Assembly: GCA_029379385.1 (NCBI GenBank) | Contig: CM055608.1 | Coordinates: 30,006,350-30,070,349 of the forward strand | DNA: 64,000 nt | Reading direction: 5' to 3' | Source of the DNA: Quillaja saponaria | Lineage: Eukaryota; Streptophyta; Magnoliopsida; Fabales; Quillajaceae | Shown here: positions 23,477 to 34,700 of the stretch, in pieces | Layout of the letters: each line of letters starts with the position of its first letter | Position numbering within the stretch: position 1 is the stretch's first letter | Made by a program: the position numbers and the translations under genes | Notes under the pieces: generated by a model | Databases searched by the model: none | What the model was told of the DNA's origin: nothing | Seen by the model: only the letters and a program-made list of their open reading frames with translations

Positions 23477-25623
23477 TATTCTTTCAATTTGTTTTTCTGA
23501 GAGAAAGAGAGGAGGATTGGACAGAGAGAGAGAGAGAGCTCAAGTTGAGGTTATTTGAATTTTGCTAATGGTAGACTGCATGAATATATTTATATATATA
23601 TAAATATAGAATCTGACTGAAATACAAACCATTGTAATTAAATGTTATAAATATTTCATTTATTATTTTAACAAGTTGTTAAATATAAAAAGGACAAATA
23701 ATATTATATTCATTATAATTATATTTATTGTATTTATTGGTGACTTAATTTGATTTGACCCATTAATTTCTTCTAACTTCTTCCTTTTTATGTCAATTCA
23801 ATTTGATTTGACTTTTTATTTTTCTAATTTTTCATTTATCTCAATCAATGGTAATTCATTAAAAAAGATTTTCCAGATTTAGAATTTTTTAATTATAATA
23901 CATTCTCTTATTCATTTGTTATATATAAAAAATAAATTTATATATTTTAATGATAAGAAGACCAAATATTTTTTTTGCAAAATATAAAAACAATTCATGT
24001 ACGTTATTATCTTTATGTAAAGTGTTATTATTTTGTTGATTTATAACATGTAAACTAAAAAATAGAACTTGATTGAGAAATTTTGAATATTAAAAAATAA
24101 AATTGATTGTGAATTTTTTTAAAAAAAAACAATAGATAAGTCTAATTTCTTCTATTCCAATGTCAATACTATTTTATTACAAAATATTTTCAATAAATAC
24201 ATACTCAATAATACACAATTCACTACCATAATTAAATACATTACATATCAATTTTTAACAAATCAATGCCAATGTCAATACTATTTTATTACAAAGCATT
24301 TTCAATAAGTACATACTCAATAATACACAATTCACTACCATAATTTAATACATTTAACAAATTGTACCAAATCATTATAAAATAAGCTAGAGTGTTGTTA
24401 GAAAGGGACTAAAACTTTATTCTGATTTCATGTTAGAGTCTTACTCTTAAGACTAATCATTTGGTAATAAGATGAGAGACACATTTATTTATATGCATTG
24501 TAAAGTAATATTAATAATGTGAGAATTACCACATTAACATGCAGTAAAAGATAATATAGATAAGATGACAGAATAACAATACTATAACTCTAGTTACGGT
24601 AAATTGTCAATTTTGTATATTAAGTAAGAAATACGTCTCCAAACTCAGAAGTCAAATGGATAGTAAATTAAGAAACATAGACAAGAAGGGCTCTTATAGT
24701 AAAGTTTTAAAGGTCAAAAATGGAAAATAGGAAATGAAAGAAGATGATTATTTTTGAAAATTATTGTTTTGATAAATTAAAGTAACAAGTAAAATAAAAC
24801 TTAGCTTTATTGGGGATGGCTTGGTCATATGAAACAAGAAGTAGTAATTTACCAATCACCAAAAAAAAAAAAAAATTAATAATAATAATAATAAAAAAAA
24901 AATATATATATATATATACTACAATATGTATTAATTAAGCATTGAGGTTTGTATTTATTTGTTTCTAGATAAGTTTATCATTTTCTTTTTCTTAATTAAT
25001 CTAAAAGTTTCTTTGTTAACTTTCAATTCTTCAGATTTTTCTTTTCTTTTAAGTTGGTTATTTCATCTCATTCGCATTAGTTGGCAATTCATATTGCTTA
25101 CCATGCACTTTCTATCTCTTTCAGTCACAAGTAGCAATTAATTAATACATATTACCAACCATCATGAAAAAATTAATCACAAGTCATTGGACATGTTGCT
25201 TTTAATTTTGTTTTATTGAGATTTAAGAATATTTATATTTTTGATATTATAATGTTTTTGATGTTTGACCTTATAAATTAATTAACAAGATGATGACATG
25301 ACAACCACAACAAGTAATATGGTATGATTTAAGATATTAATGAATCAGCTGCCAGCTAGAGATGTCAAATTAAGGATGCTAGCTATGGTTGAAGAGATGA
25401 TTAATATTTCATTAATTTTATTAATCCAATATTAAACTAACATCACTACAATTAAAAATATTCTCCAGTTTGGTGAACTCCGTTTTTTGTACCAAACATG
25501 TGGGTTGGGATATGTTAATATTAAATAGTAAATACAGAATTAAAAAAAAATGTGGGTTGGGATATATTAATATTAAATAGTAAATACAGAATTAAAAAAA
25601 ATAAAATAAAACAATAGAGTAAT
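23477..25623. other. AT-rich intergenic with two tandem duplications
   Basis: No gene. It contains a duplication with a 112-bp period (24157-24268 and 24269-24366, starting CCAATGTCAATAC), AAT/TA microsatellites at about 24875-24920, and a 52-bp tandem duplication at 25498-25601 next to the tRNA-Leu. A GA microsatellite at 23522-23540 lies just upstream of the YUCCA-like ATG. Confidence 0.5.
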
Positions 25624-25703
25624 CTTGAGAGTGGGATATGAACCCACGCCCTTTCGGACCAGAACCTTAATCTGGCGCCGTAGACCAACTCGGCCATCTC
25701 AAC
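25624..25703 (-). tRNA. tRNA-Leu (AAG), possibly decayed
   Basis: A class II tRNA with a long variable arm (GTCCGAAAGGGC). The anticodon stem CCAGA/TCTGG encloses TTAAGGT, giving anticodon AAG. Two oddities stand out: the first and last acceptor bases are G and G (no pair 1-72), and the T loop is TTCATAT, so the near-invariant A58 within the B box is T. The rest matches the plant tRNA-Leu pattern closely. It may be a weak gene or a recent pseudogene. Confidence 0.75.
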
Positions 25704-26667
25704 AGGGTTTACGAATAAAATGTTTTATAAAATAGAGAATTATTAATAAAATTTATTGCAAGCAAACAATTAATAGTTCATAGTTCATACACAGTGCAAG
25801 AGCAGTCCAAATGCCAGTTGGTTCTGTGGGCTGTCAATGTTTGACAATTAAAGTTCTTCGTCTTCATCTTAAAAGTTTTTCTCTATCAGCTGGACGTCCT
25901 TGATAAAAAAGTTAAATCTCATAATGTCATTTCAGAATAATCATAAGCCAATGCTTCCTTCTTGTGTGCTGTCCATGTTTTCAATATGGACAAGATCACC
26001 GAATTAGAGGGTAGGTTAGTATTTTTATTCTTTTTAGTCATCTTTCAAAGGGGAAGGTGTTTTTTTAGACAACAGTCATAGGCATTACTCTCACAAATTT
26101 GCATCTAAATTGATGTCTATCTAATTGTCGATATTATCAATTTATATATGAAATTATTTGTAGTCACGTCTATCTCTTTTATATATATCATCTAATAAAG
26201 AGCGTCTTTGACAGATCAGTGATGGTTTTGCTAACTTGAAAGCATCCTGCTTGATTTCTTTTTAATCAAGTGGAGTATGTTTTGAAGAATCACAGGGAAG
26301 CTAATTAAACTTGATTATGTTAATCCAACATAATTCAACAGTCCAGTTGAAATTCCGAAGGTTGGCATAATACAAATTGCTCAGAGGGAAAAGCAAGGAC
26401 ACCTATCCTTCATGTGAACCAGAAGAAAAACCACATATCAACATTTGTCTTCTAGTCTACCATAAATTGTGCTGCTGTATTATTATTATCATAAAAAGGA
26501 TCCAATCATCTACTGCCACTTATCATTTCAGACCCCACCAACACTTCTAGCAGACCCATCATGTATACCTCAAATTTCTCCTTCATTCTTCTTGAGTTCT
26601 TTCCACTCTCGTCTTAGAAACAGACTCATTAAAGTTCATTATAAAGGTTTTGATTCTATCATCATTT
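25704..26667. other. Intergenic / promoter of the AGP gene
   Basis: No gene seen. The last few hundred bases are pyrimidine-rich, as in a plant 5' leader. Confidence 0.3.
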
Positions 26668-27084
26668 ATGGCTTCCTTTTGGTCATTATTGGCAATGTTC
26701 ATGGTCTTAGTGGCTTGTCATTGTTCATTGACCTTGGCATCTGAGCTAACTAAGCATATTTCCACTATTTCAGCTGCGCCAGCAATTTTGCCAAGTGCTC
26801 CTGTAGCTTCTCCAGCTCTGTCACCAGATATAGCTCCTCTGTTTCCTTCTCCTGGAGGAGTGGCTTTCTCTCCAAGTGAGTCCTCTTCATTGCCCATAAT
26901 TCCTTCAAGCCCCAGCCCTCCAAATCCAGATTCCATTGCTGCTGGAGGACCTGGATTGGCTCTTCCTCCATCTGAGCCTCTGCCTGCTTCATCCTCAATA
27001 GCTCTTGTTTCAAATTGGCCTCTCAATTTAGTTGTCTACTTGGGTCTACTGGTGATTTGCACAGTGCAGCTTACTGGTATGTGA
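26668..27084 (+). CDS. AGP26-like: Classical arabinogalactan protein (AGP26-like), GPI-anchored
   Basis: 138 residues from the ATG at 26668, chosen over an in-frame ATG 18 bases upstream because it begins directly with the signal peptide (MASFWSLLAMFMVLVACHCS). The mature part is rich in Ala-Pro, Ser-Pro and Pro-Ser (APVASPALSPDIAPLFPSP), the substrate for prolyl hydroxylation and arabinogalactan O-glycosylation. The block SPALSPDIAPLFPSP is characteristic of the AGP25/26/27 group. The C terminus has a hydrophobic segment (NLVVYLGLLVICTVQL) preceded by Ser/Asn, as expected for a GPI-anchor signal. Role: cell-surface proteoglycan at the plasma membrane or wall. Intact. Confidence 0.85.
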   Translation: MASFWSLLAMFMVLVACHCSLTLASELTKHISTISAAPAILPSAPVASPALSPDIAPLFPSPGGVAFSPSESSSLPIIPSSPSPPNPDSIAAGGPGLALPPSEPLPASSSIALVSNWPLNLVVYLGLLVICTVQLTGM

Positions 27085-27854
27085 AGCATTGTTGGTGAAT
27101 ACAGCTTCAATTATTGTTGCTAGTGCTTCGACTTTATTTTCTCAGTACATATATTATAGCATGCTTTTTTAGTTTATTGTTAGTTATATGAAGTGTAAGG
27201 CATTTTTCTGAACTGTGATAGGTTAATGTATGGAAATAAATTTCAAACAAATTAAAGCTGTTGAGGTTTGTCTATTCTTCTATTTCCATGAATGAAAGAA
27301 TTTCTAGTGCGCAGAGAACTTTTTGTATGAAGGCTACCACTATCCATCCATTTTTATTCCTTTAACTAAATTATTTGTTTTAACTTTTAAATCTGTTAAG
27401 AGAAACATATTTTATGAAACAGCCATAACAGAAGCCAGAACAAGAATGGCCTTACCAATTCATTGAACTGAGATAAGCCATAAGGACCACAGATCCCCAT
27501 GACATAGAATATAGGCCAGTGGGCCACTTTGGTGGCTCTGTCTTACAGTACTTCCCACTAGTAAACAAGAAAAAACAGTTGGATGTAAAAGGGGTATAGG
27601 GTATGGCTTCAAACATAATGAAAAGTATAAATAATTTCAATACTAAATAGAACGGGAAAATCTATTTAATAATCTATTTTCTTCCCCTGTGATAAGAAGA
27701 GATTATAATTGAAATACAAAAGTACTGTTAGAATTACAAAAAAAATTATATGACTATCCCAGTCAAGATCAGTTGGGGTATTCCATCATCCCATACATCT
27801 CTCTAATTTGTATTCTACAAATTACACAATTTGCTAACTAGTAACCATCCACAT
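27085..27854. other. Intergenic between convergent AGP and NET3 genes
   Basis: 3' flanks only. A 62-codon minus-strand ORF at 27452-27640 has no recognisable features. Confidence 0.3.
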
Positions 27855-29588
27855 CTAAAGGGCAACAACATTAGGTTGATACCTTGGAAACCTGTTAAAC
27901 AACTTCCCTAAGAATGCTCCCTTCAAATTGTCAAACACAAAAGGGCTCCATTTCTTGGGTGAATCTGTAGCTATAAACTTTCTCATCTTGACATTCTCCT
28001 CCTTCAGCACATCCACAGCTAAACTCAAGTGTCTTATCACTTCTATCTTCTCTTCATCTTTCCGCTTTAGCTGCTCCTTCTGAATTTTGTTCTCTTCTCT
28101 GAGTTTCTCTATCTGTTCCCTCAATTTCACAACTTCGTCGTTTTCAGCAAGACATGAAGTTTCCTCTTCTTTTACTTTGTCATCAAGTTTGGTTTCGTCT
28201 TCCTGCTCAGGATCATCAATTTCAGACTCAGCAGAAGTCTCAGAACAGGTGTCGTAAGTTTTGTCCGAGCATATTGACTTGTCAGATTGATACTTGATCG
28301 TTGAAGCAAAAGGAGAGACCAAAGTTGTTAAGAGCCGAGTTCCAGTCTCCGATTTAACTAGATCATATCGTTCTGCCATAGAGCGGTGAGCTTGATAGAA
28401 ATCCTGAACCAAGCTTATTAGTTCTGGTCGCTTCTTGTAATACATCTCTGCACGTTGAGCAAACGAATCTGCATCTTCCTCAATCAATTTTAGCATTGCT
28501 TTTGTCTTCTCATCTAGCTCTGGCATTAAATAAAGGACCATTAGCAAATATACCCTATCAAGCTTTCCTGTACTTATATCCTACCTCATGTCTACAGGTT
28601 ACATGATCATAATTCCTAATCAAACTTTACTTAAGTTGCTCCAACATGGAAGTGTAATTGTGTAAAAGGAAAAAGTAGTATGATTAGAAAGGCCCTTAGC
28701 CTTTTCAACTTTTTTAGTACTCCGGCACTTTTTAAGAGGGGATTGTTCTGGCTTTCTTAGAAGCTCAGTAATACATGTTTTGAAGGATAACTACTTTTTA
28801 TTCAAGTCGATTGCAATGGGTCCAAAACATTATCATGCTATAATGAGAGCTTTTTTAAGACTATGATATCTAGGAGCAATTTCTTAAATAATAGAGCCAG
28901 AAGATGCTTAATGGACCTAAGTTAGAGACAATGTGAAAAAGTATTGTCAAATAAATCAACTATCAATCTCCAATCTAATAATCGCATCACTGAATATGTA
29001 ATACCTATCAAAACCAGTGCCATGAAGATAAGATACATGCTTTGCTGGAGCTCTGATAGCTGGGAAATACGTCATTCATTTCCAAATCCTCATTCCCTAT
29101 TATTCTAGTATGGAATCTGGCTGCCAAATAATTTTGTTAGGACCAACCACACCTCCCACTGAAGAAAAGAAAACAAAAGACTTACACCTTTCCCACTTTG
29201 TTTTCTTTTAGGGTCTCAAGCTCGTCTTTGTCAAATTGTTGATTAACAAAATTAATAAAGAATTGCCACAATCCACAGAGGGCCCGGATTTAAATCTAAG
29301 ACCAATTTAAATGTACTCAAACTAATGCTTGAATTTACAATTAAATTCCGAAAGTTGTAGCGGTCTAGCATAGGTCATCTCCTTCCAATCATGTTACTCC
29401 CAATTTTATCTTTTTCACCATTGTATCATAATTATATCCAACTATAAAATGAAATCTTGAATACCTGCAAAAGGAAATAATGAATTTTGAATACCTGCAA
29501 GAGTGGATTGTAGCCATGTAGATCTTCTTGAGGCACTGCGACTATCAAGCCACCACCAATGTGATGGAAGTTTCTTCGTTTCAGCCAT
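27855..29588 (-). CDS. NET3: NETWORKED 3-type actin-binding (NAB/KIP1-like) protein
   Basis: Exon 1 is 29588-29495 (MAETKKLPSHWWWLDS...TLA), donor GTATTC. Exon 2 is 28519-27855 after a CCAG acceptor; the split codon GCA-G/AG gives ...TLAELDEKTK. 759 nt, 252 residues. The NAB domain spans about residues 8-90 with its diagnostic SHWWWLDS, LDEKTKAMLKLIEEDADSFA, QRAEMYYKKRPEL and HRSMAERYD. An acidic linker and a coiled coil (about residues 145-210, EKLREENKIQKEQLKRKDEE) follow, then a short C-terminal block WSPFVFDNLKGAF. NET3 proteins are short members of the plant NET superfamily that bind F-actin and link it to membranes. A GTATTC donor-like repeat also lies 30 bp downstream in the intron (ATACCTGCAA at 29461 and 29491). 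Confidence 0.9.
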
Positions 29589-31117
29589 TTCTCCTTCAGT
29601 CTTAATCCTTTTCAAAAAACCAAAACACATATGCCAATAAAGTTTAAATTATTTTGGTAGCACAGAAATAACAAACTTAGAGCACTAAAAACAATTTTTC
29701 TATGAACAAAAGACGTCAATTCACACACTAGATTATTCATACAAGCGAGAGGGAAAACGGAAAAACGGAAAAACCTCAGTTTCAAATATCAAGGATCAAG
29801 AATACCCAAATCGCAAAACAAAAAATTTCAAGAAAATCAAAGAAAAAAATCTACAATTGTTGACAATGAATGTAATTAATCTTGCTTGACATTTAACTAG
29901 TTTCCGATTCCCATTTCCCCATAAGGAAGAAACGGTGAATTTGCAAAACGTAGAGAACCCAGAGAGATAGAAAGAGAGGATTTCATTACCTCGTTCAACC
30001 CGTCTTCTTCTTCTTCTTCTCCGTCCAACTCTCAGCTTCCTCCTTCTACGCTCTGCTCCTCAGTCACAGCGCTTATACACAGTCTCCCAGTCCAGTGGGA
30101 GTTTTAAGTCTACAAAATACAGTTCATCATGTTTTGAATTTCTCTCGTCTTTCGCTGGATTTTCTTCACCTATCCTGTATCAACACGTGTAACAAGTCGG
30201 ATTTAAATGCTTTCATCCTTACGAATTTGCCATTCTTAAATTCGCTTATTTACTGCTTGGACCAGTATTCAATTTACCTAGACATTTAACAAAATAATAA
30301 TACTAGTAACTAATTTTGCCTCAAAATGTGGCAAGATTACCCATTCAATAATAGTGGTACTAATCAAGAAACAACCTACCAAACATAGAATTTAAAATAT
30401 TAATAAAAAGAGGTGACATTAATATTTTTATTTAATTTATGTGTATATGATTTATATTAGTAGAAAAATGTGAAATTCAGATTTATTTCTCTTCTTTTAA
30501 TGTATTTTTTCTATATATAATAAGACTATGCATGTGTATGTGAGATTATATTTTCAAAACGTATAGACATGGCAAGATAAATAAACCAAAATAATAAGAT
30601 TAGAAAACATTTTTTGAAACATCAAAGTCATGTGAAGAGTTGTGTTGTGGGCGTATGGTGTGAGGAGGAAGGGAGCGTTCTCTGTTCCTATCATCATCAT
30701 CATCATCATAATACAAAAGGAAAGAAAAATAATGTGAGGTAACGGTCGGAAATATGAGTCAAGAAATGAATCTTGTACTATAATTTCCTTTTGTGAGGAT
30801 ACTACAACAGCTTATCACTAATATGATTCCGGGTTAGTCAGCCAACATGAATAAATGACATATTAAAATTAAAGTTTATGTTTGTTTGATAAAATAAATT
30901 GACTATATTCTTATTTCTTTTATCATGTTTCTTGGTTTGGTGATAAAAAAATATAAATTAATCTATATATATATATATATATATAAACTAATTCAAACAT
31001 GACCACAAAATAAAAACCAACAACAATTGTAACACTTTCTCCTTGTTGTATTGCAAATCTCACAAGAACGCAGTTAAAGGAAAAAACAAAAAATACAAGA
31101 TAAAAAAAATTGATATT
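29589..31117. other. NET3 promoter and AT-rich intergenic
   Basis: 5' UTR/promoter of the NET3 gene up to about 30090 (CTTCTT repeats at 30003-30025), then AT-rich spacer with an ATC microsatellite (about 30689-30708) and a TA microsatellite (about 30963-30985). No gene recognised. Confidence 0.35.
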
Positions 31118-32203
31118 TTATGCATAATCATCAGTCAAAGGGAGCAAACTCTCTGTATACAGAGTCACTTCACTCTCATCCAAATCATTACAAAATGCTC
31201 GTTGCTCCAGGAGTTCTCCTTCCTGACTACATATCACCATTTTTGTACCATCAAGTATTGCAAGAAGCTCACCACTTTCTGTAAAGCATACTGGTAACAG
31301 ATTATCAAAATTAATGTCACCAAAAGATACAATTTCAAACAATTTAATCCAAGATGACTTCACATTGTATTGCTTCATTACCCAAATCTCAAGTGCAGGA
31401 CTCCAAGAAGTTACACAAAGACATCCTCCAAGCACACCCACATCACATTCAAAAGGTTCATCATTAACACCATCAGGCAAAGGTACTTCCCGTATCTTCT
31501 TTTCTGCTAAATCAAAGGCAAGGATTTCACTTTGTCCATTTTGCCCAAAAATCAACCAATGAAGTGCTCCATTTGAGAAAGATCCAGCCTTGGGCATAAT
31601 CATCATTATGACAAAATCGTTAATGGAGCCTTGAATTTTTCCACATGATTTGGTCTTTAGGGAAATAAATTTGACATGGATACTCAAACTCAAATTAGTT
31701 GTATCAGTATTGTAAACAGCTAAAACTATGAGGTAGTCATCAGTTGTTGAGTCATAACCAAAACCATAGTTAAATACAAAATCAGATGTATTCAACGAAA
31801 TACGAGGATCTGGATATTGTTTGTAGTCACCTGTTGATGGATTCCATATGAAGATGTTGTTGCCATTAAGTGCTAGACATATGAACCCATTGCAAGAACC
31901 CATGATTTCAACACACCCAGAACTCAGTCTTTCAAATGGAAGATTTAGATTTGATGTTGCAGAATCATCATTGAATGAAGCATTAAAGTCAACGGATTGA
32001 ACTTCAAAACTAGGTGTGATATAAAAGAGTCTACGGGTGTGTGCAGTAGCTCGTTCAAAATGTGATTTAGTGAATTGGGTACTGGAAATTAGAGAGAGCC
32101 ATGGCTTTGAAACACACCTGAATCGAGTCAATGATTTGATGGGCAACTTATACAGAACTTCTACTATCAGATCTTGAGGGAGGTTCGCAGTTGGCGATCT
32201 CAC
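31118..32203 (-). CDS. F-box protein with F-box-associated (FBA/kelch-like) domain
   Basis: An intact single-exon gene of 361 residues. The F-box is at residues about 7-45 (NLPQDLIVEVLYKLPIKSL, FRCVSKPWLSLI), the SKP1-binding part of an SCF E3 ligase. The F-box-associated domain follows: GSCNGFICLAL, IWNPSTGDYKQYP, YGFGYDSTTDDYLIV, GALHWLIF, ILAFDLAEKKIREVPLP and IWVMKQYNVKSSWIKLF. This is the CPR1-like / F-box-kelch At3g06240-type family, which is large and fast-evolving in plants. The start at 32203 puts the F-box at the usual distance from the N terminus. It lies about 270 bp downstream of the stranded last exon of the NHX relic. Substrate unknown. Confidence 0.9.
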   Translation of the reverse strand: MRSPTANLPQDLIVEVLYKLPIKSLTRFRCVSKPWLSLISSTQFTKSHFERATAHTRRLFYITPSFEVQSVDFNASFNDDSATSNLNLPFERLSSGCVEIMGSCNGFICLALNGNNIFIWNPSTGDYKQYPDPRISLNTSDFVFNYGFGYDSTTDDYLIVLAVYNTDTTNLSLSIHVKFISLKTKSCGKIQGSINDFVIMMIMPKAGSFSNGALHWLIFGQNGQSEILAFDLAEKKIREVPLPDGVNDEPFECDVGVLGGCLCVTSWSPALEIWVMKQYNVKSSWIKLFEIVSFGDINFDNLLPVCFTESGELLAILDGTKMVICSQEGELLEQRAFCNDLDESEVTLYTESLLPLTDDYA

Positions 32204-32469
32204 TAATAGTTTCCCGACTCCTTTCTTTCCTGCAATAATTCATTTTGTGTTGCATACGTAGCAAAACTAGGTAAAATATTGATGTTCATTTGAATGGGCC
32301 TTGGTCATCAAATCATATATTAAAGGTAGGATTTGTTGACCATAACATGCTATTGCCTATTAGTATGTGTGCTAACTTCCAGTGGAAGTTATAATAATGT
32401 TTCATATTTTCTTCAGCTTATATACATGAATCCTTTTTCATTACAAATTATGTTTCCTCCTTATTTATC

Positions 32470-32703
32470 TACTAAGTTGGGAACCAGGGCCATCCTGCTG
32501 CCAAATACAGGGCGCATGAAGCTATTGCCAAACAATCACCAATAATGATGGATGAAGTGACTTGCATGAGGATTGTTGACAGTGCCAACATCAGATTCTG
32601 CGTCTTGCCCCTCGGAGAGGAGTGGTAGAGGCTCAGGGTTGGAAGATGATAAATCAGAGGGCAGCAACCACTTTATAAGAGGCTTGGTCAATAATCCACC
32701 CAC
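32470..32703 (-). pseudogene. Terminal exon of a vacuolar NHX-type Na+/H+ antiporter, with stop codons
   Basis: After a TGATGCAG acceptor at 32704-32710 the minus strand reads VGGLLTKPLIKWLLPSD, then LPLLSEGQ, HHYW(stop)LFGNSFMRPVFGSR. This matches the last membrane segment and C-terminal tail of plant NHX1-4 exchangers (TKPLI..LLP, LL, YYW..FD..FMRPVFGGR). A TGA replaces a residue right after HHYW, and the tail ends early at a TAA. It belongs with exons 1-2 at 44926-45355 on the same strand; the two halves are separated by transposable elements. Confidence 0.75.
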
Positions 32704-33190
32704 CTGCATCAATCAAAAAAATTTATTGAAGCTGAACATCACATAGAAAAACAATAGAATTTGGAAGACATCATAGATAAGAAATTGGCCTTGTCCATGT
32801 GTCCACTGGGTTTATATTCTTAGATTTCGCTCTTCCTTCCAACATTATAGTCAAGAGAGTGAAGGTGCCATTTGACTTGAAGATTATTAACTAGCTATTC
32901 TGGTTTCCATCTTCAAGGGAAAATGATATAAATTCAATTTTCACTAACATTAGAATGCTACATAACTGGACTATAACCAATTCACATTAATAGCCTCCGA
33001 GGATTCTTTGAAACCCTTGCCTCATTGAACAAAATAACAATTATATCACCACGTTCGTAAATTAACTACCAAGGTAGCACACATGCCACTGTGTTTTGGA
33101 CCTGTTTGATATACGATTGTCCATCAGCCAGTATCAAAGATATCAGGCTATCTTTTCTCATATCTTGATGCTATGGCCTACGAGTATATA

Positions 33191-33438
33191 TGTCACGGTC
33201 TTGGAAAAATTCAATGTTCCGGTGCGCTATTTAGACACTCAAGTCCCGTGCTAGAATGCTAAGTCAGTCTAATCCTCACTCAAACTCAAGAGAAGGAAAA
33301 TTGAGAAAAATTGAGAAAGAAAGCATATAAGAGAATCTTTAAGAAAAGAACTCTTTATTGAACTCTCAAAGCTCTTACAACTTAGTTATTTGGATTTCTT
33401 GGATTGCTTACAAATAAACTCCCTACCTCTATTTATAT
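33191..33438 (-). mobile_element. LTR-retrotransposon LTR, distal part (left of the CACTA insertion)
   Basis: Plus-strand sequence starts TGTCACGGTCTTGG at 33191, a typical LTR terminus read as ...GTGACA on the minus strand. It continues without a break at 43657 once the CACTA element is removed. On the minus strand the join recreates TATAAATAGAGG, a TATA box typical of LTR promoters. No full LTR partner was found. Confidence 0.5.
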
Positions 33439-33459
33439 CACTACAAGAAAATTTACTTT

Positions 33460-33930
33460 TTCCCACAAACCCATTTCCCACAAAAAAAAAGTTTGTGGGT
33501 ATTAACTATATTACCCACAAACCCAGCCACAAACCCACCAAATTTTGTTATCATCAATTTACCGACCAACATTTTGTCGGTATGTTTGTCGGTATTATGG
33601 CAGGAATTAAATTTTCACTCCCGCAAATTTTACCCACAAACACTTGTTTGTGGGTAAATTTTTTTTATCTTTCACCCACAAACCTATGTTTGTCGGTAAA
33701 TTCTTTTCTTGTTACCCACAGACCTTAGTTTGTGGGAAATAAAAACTCATAATTTTGTTATGTATTACCTACAAACTCTTGCTTGTAGGTAAAAAAAAAT
33801 TAGCTTATAACCACAAACTTTGGTTTGTAGGTAAATTTTTTTTTTTACCTGTAAACTTATAATTGTAGGAAATAAAGATATTCATTATTTTGTTATAGAT
33901 TACCCACAAACTCTATGGTTTGTGGGTGAT
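33460..33930. repeat. Left subterminal repeats of the CACTA element
   Basis: Many copies of TTTGTGGGTA and its complement, including frequent TTTGTCGGTA variants (for example near 33570-33600 and 33690), often arranged as inverted pairs. The matching right-end cluster is at 43310-43640. Confidence 0.85.
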
Positions 33931-34339
33931 TTTCAGAACCCTAAATCCTCAATTTTTCCTTCTTATCCTTTCCCTCAAACAAAATTAGATCACTTTCTTA
34001 GTATTGTTAATAATATTTAACACAAATATTAAAAATATGCAAGATGATTCATTATTAGATCACTTTCTTAATATTGTTAATAATATTTTTTTTATACTAT
34101 TAAAAACTATAAAATTTTATTTGTAATTAAATAATAACTTGCAAAATTTATAAAAAAAATTTAAAATATATTTGCTTATTTTTTTGTTTTTATTTTTGTC
34201 TATTTGCACATTTTAAAAAGAACATATTAACAAAATTTTGTATTTGTTTTTTATCACCAATATTTTTTATTTTGTTTCTATCAGTAGTTTTGGGTTGGCT
34301 TTTCAAAATTGAAAAAACAAAAAAAATTCAGAACTTCAT

Positions 34340-34700
34340 CTTTTCTTCTTCGGTCTGCCTCCCTGCTACTCGTTCCTCCCTCCTCCGCGTCCCTGCTCCT
34401 CGTCTTCCTCCCTCCTCCGCGTCTTCCTCCCTCCTTCCTCCCTCATTCGCGTCTTCCTCCTTGTCTTCCTTCCTCCTTCGCGTTCCTCCCTGCTCCGCGT
34501 CCTTGCTCTGTCCCTACTCGGCGTCCCTGCTCGGCGTCCCTGCTCCGTGCGCGTCTTCCTCCCTCCTTCGCGTCTTCCTCTGCATCTTCCTCCCTCCTTT
34601 GCAGTCTTCCTTCCTCTTCGGGTCTTCCTCCCTCCTTCTGAAGCAGTGAAGCACCTGCAGATGGTGTCTTCCTCCCTCCTTCCTCCTCCTTTGTAGTTAG
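34340..34700. repeat. Pyrimidine-rich minisatellite in the CACTA leader
   Basis: Degenerate tandem units of about 19 bp around GCGTCTTCCTCCCTCCTTC. Long Ser/Leu/Pro ORFs in two overlapping frames here are by-products of the stop-free repeat and not genes. Confidence 0.75.

Noticed and set aside
27452..27640. 62-codon minus-strand ORF between AGP and NET3
   Set aside because: Short, not splice-compatible with NET3, no motif; left as intergenic.
34272..34649. Overlapping ORFs of 125 and 110 codons
   Set aside because: Both are products of the stop-free C/T minisatellite in two frames; Ser/Leu/Pro monotony and no start context.
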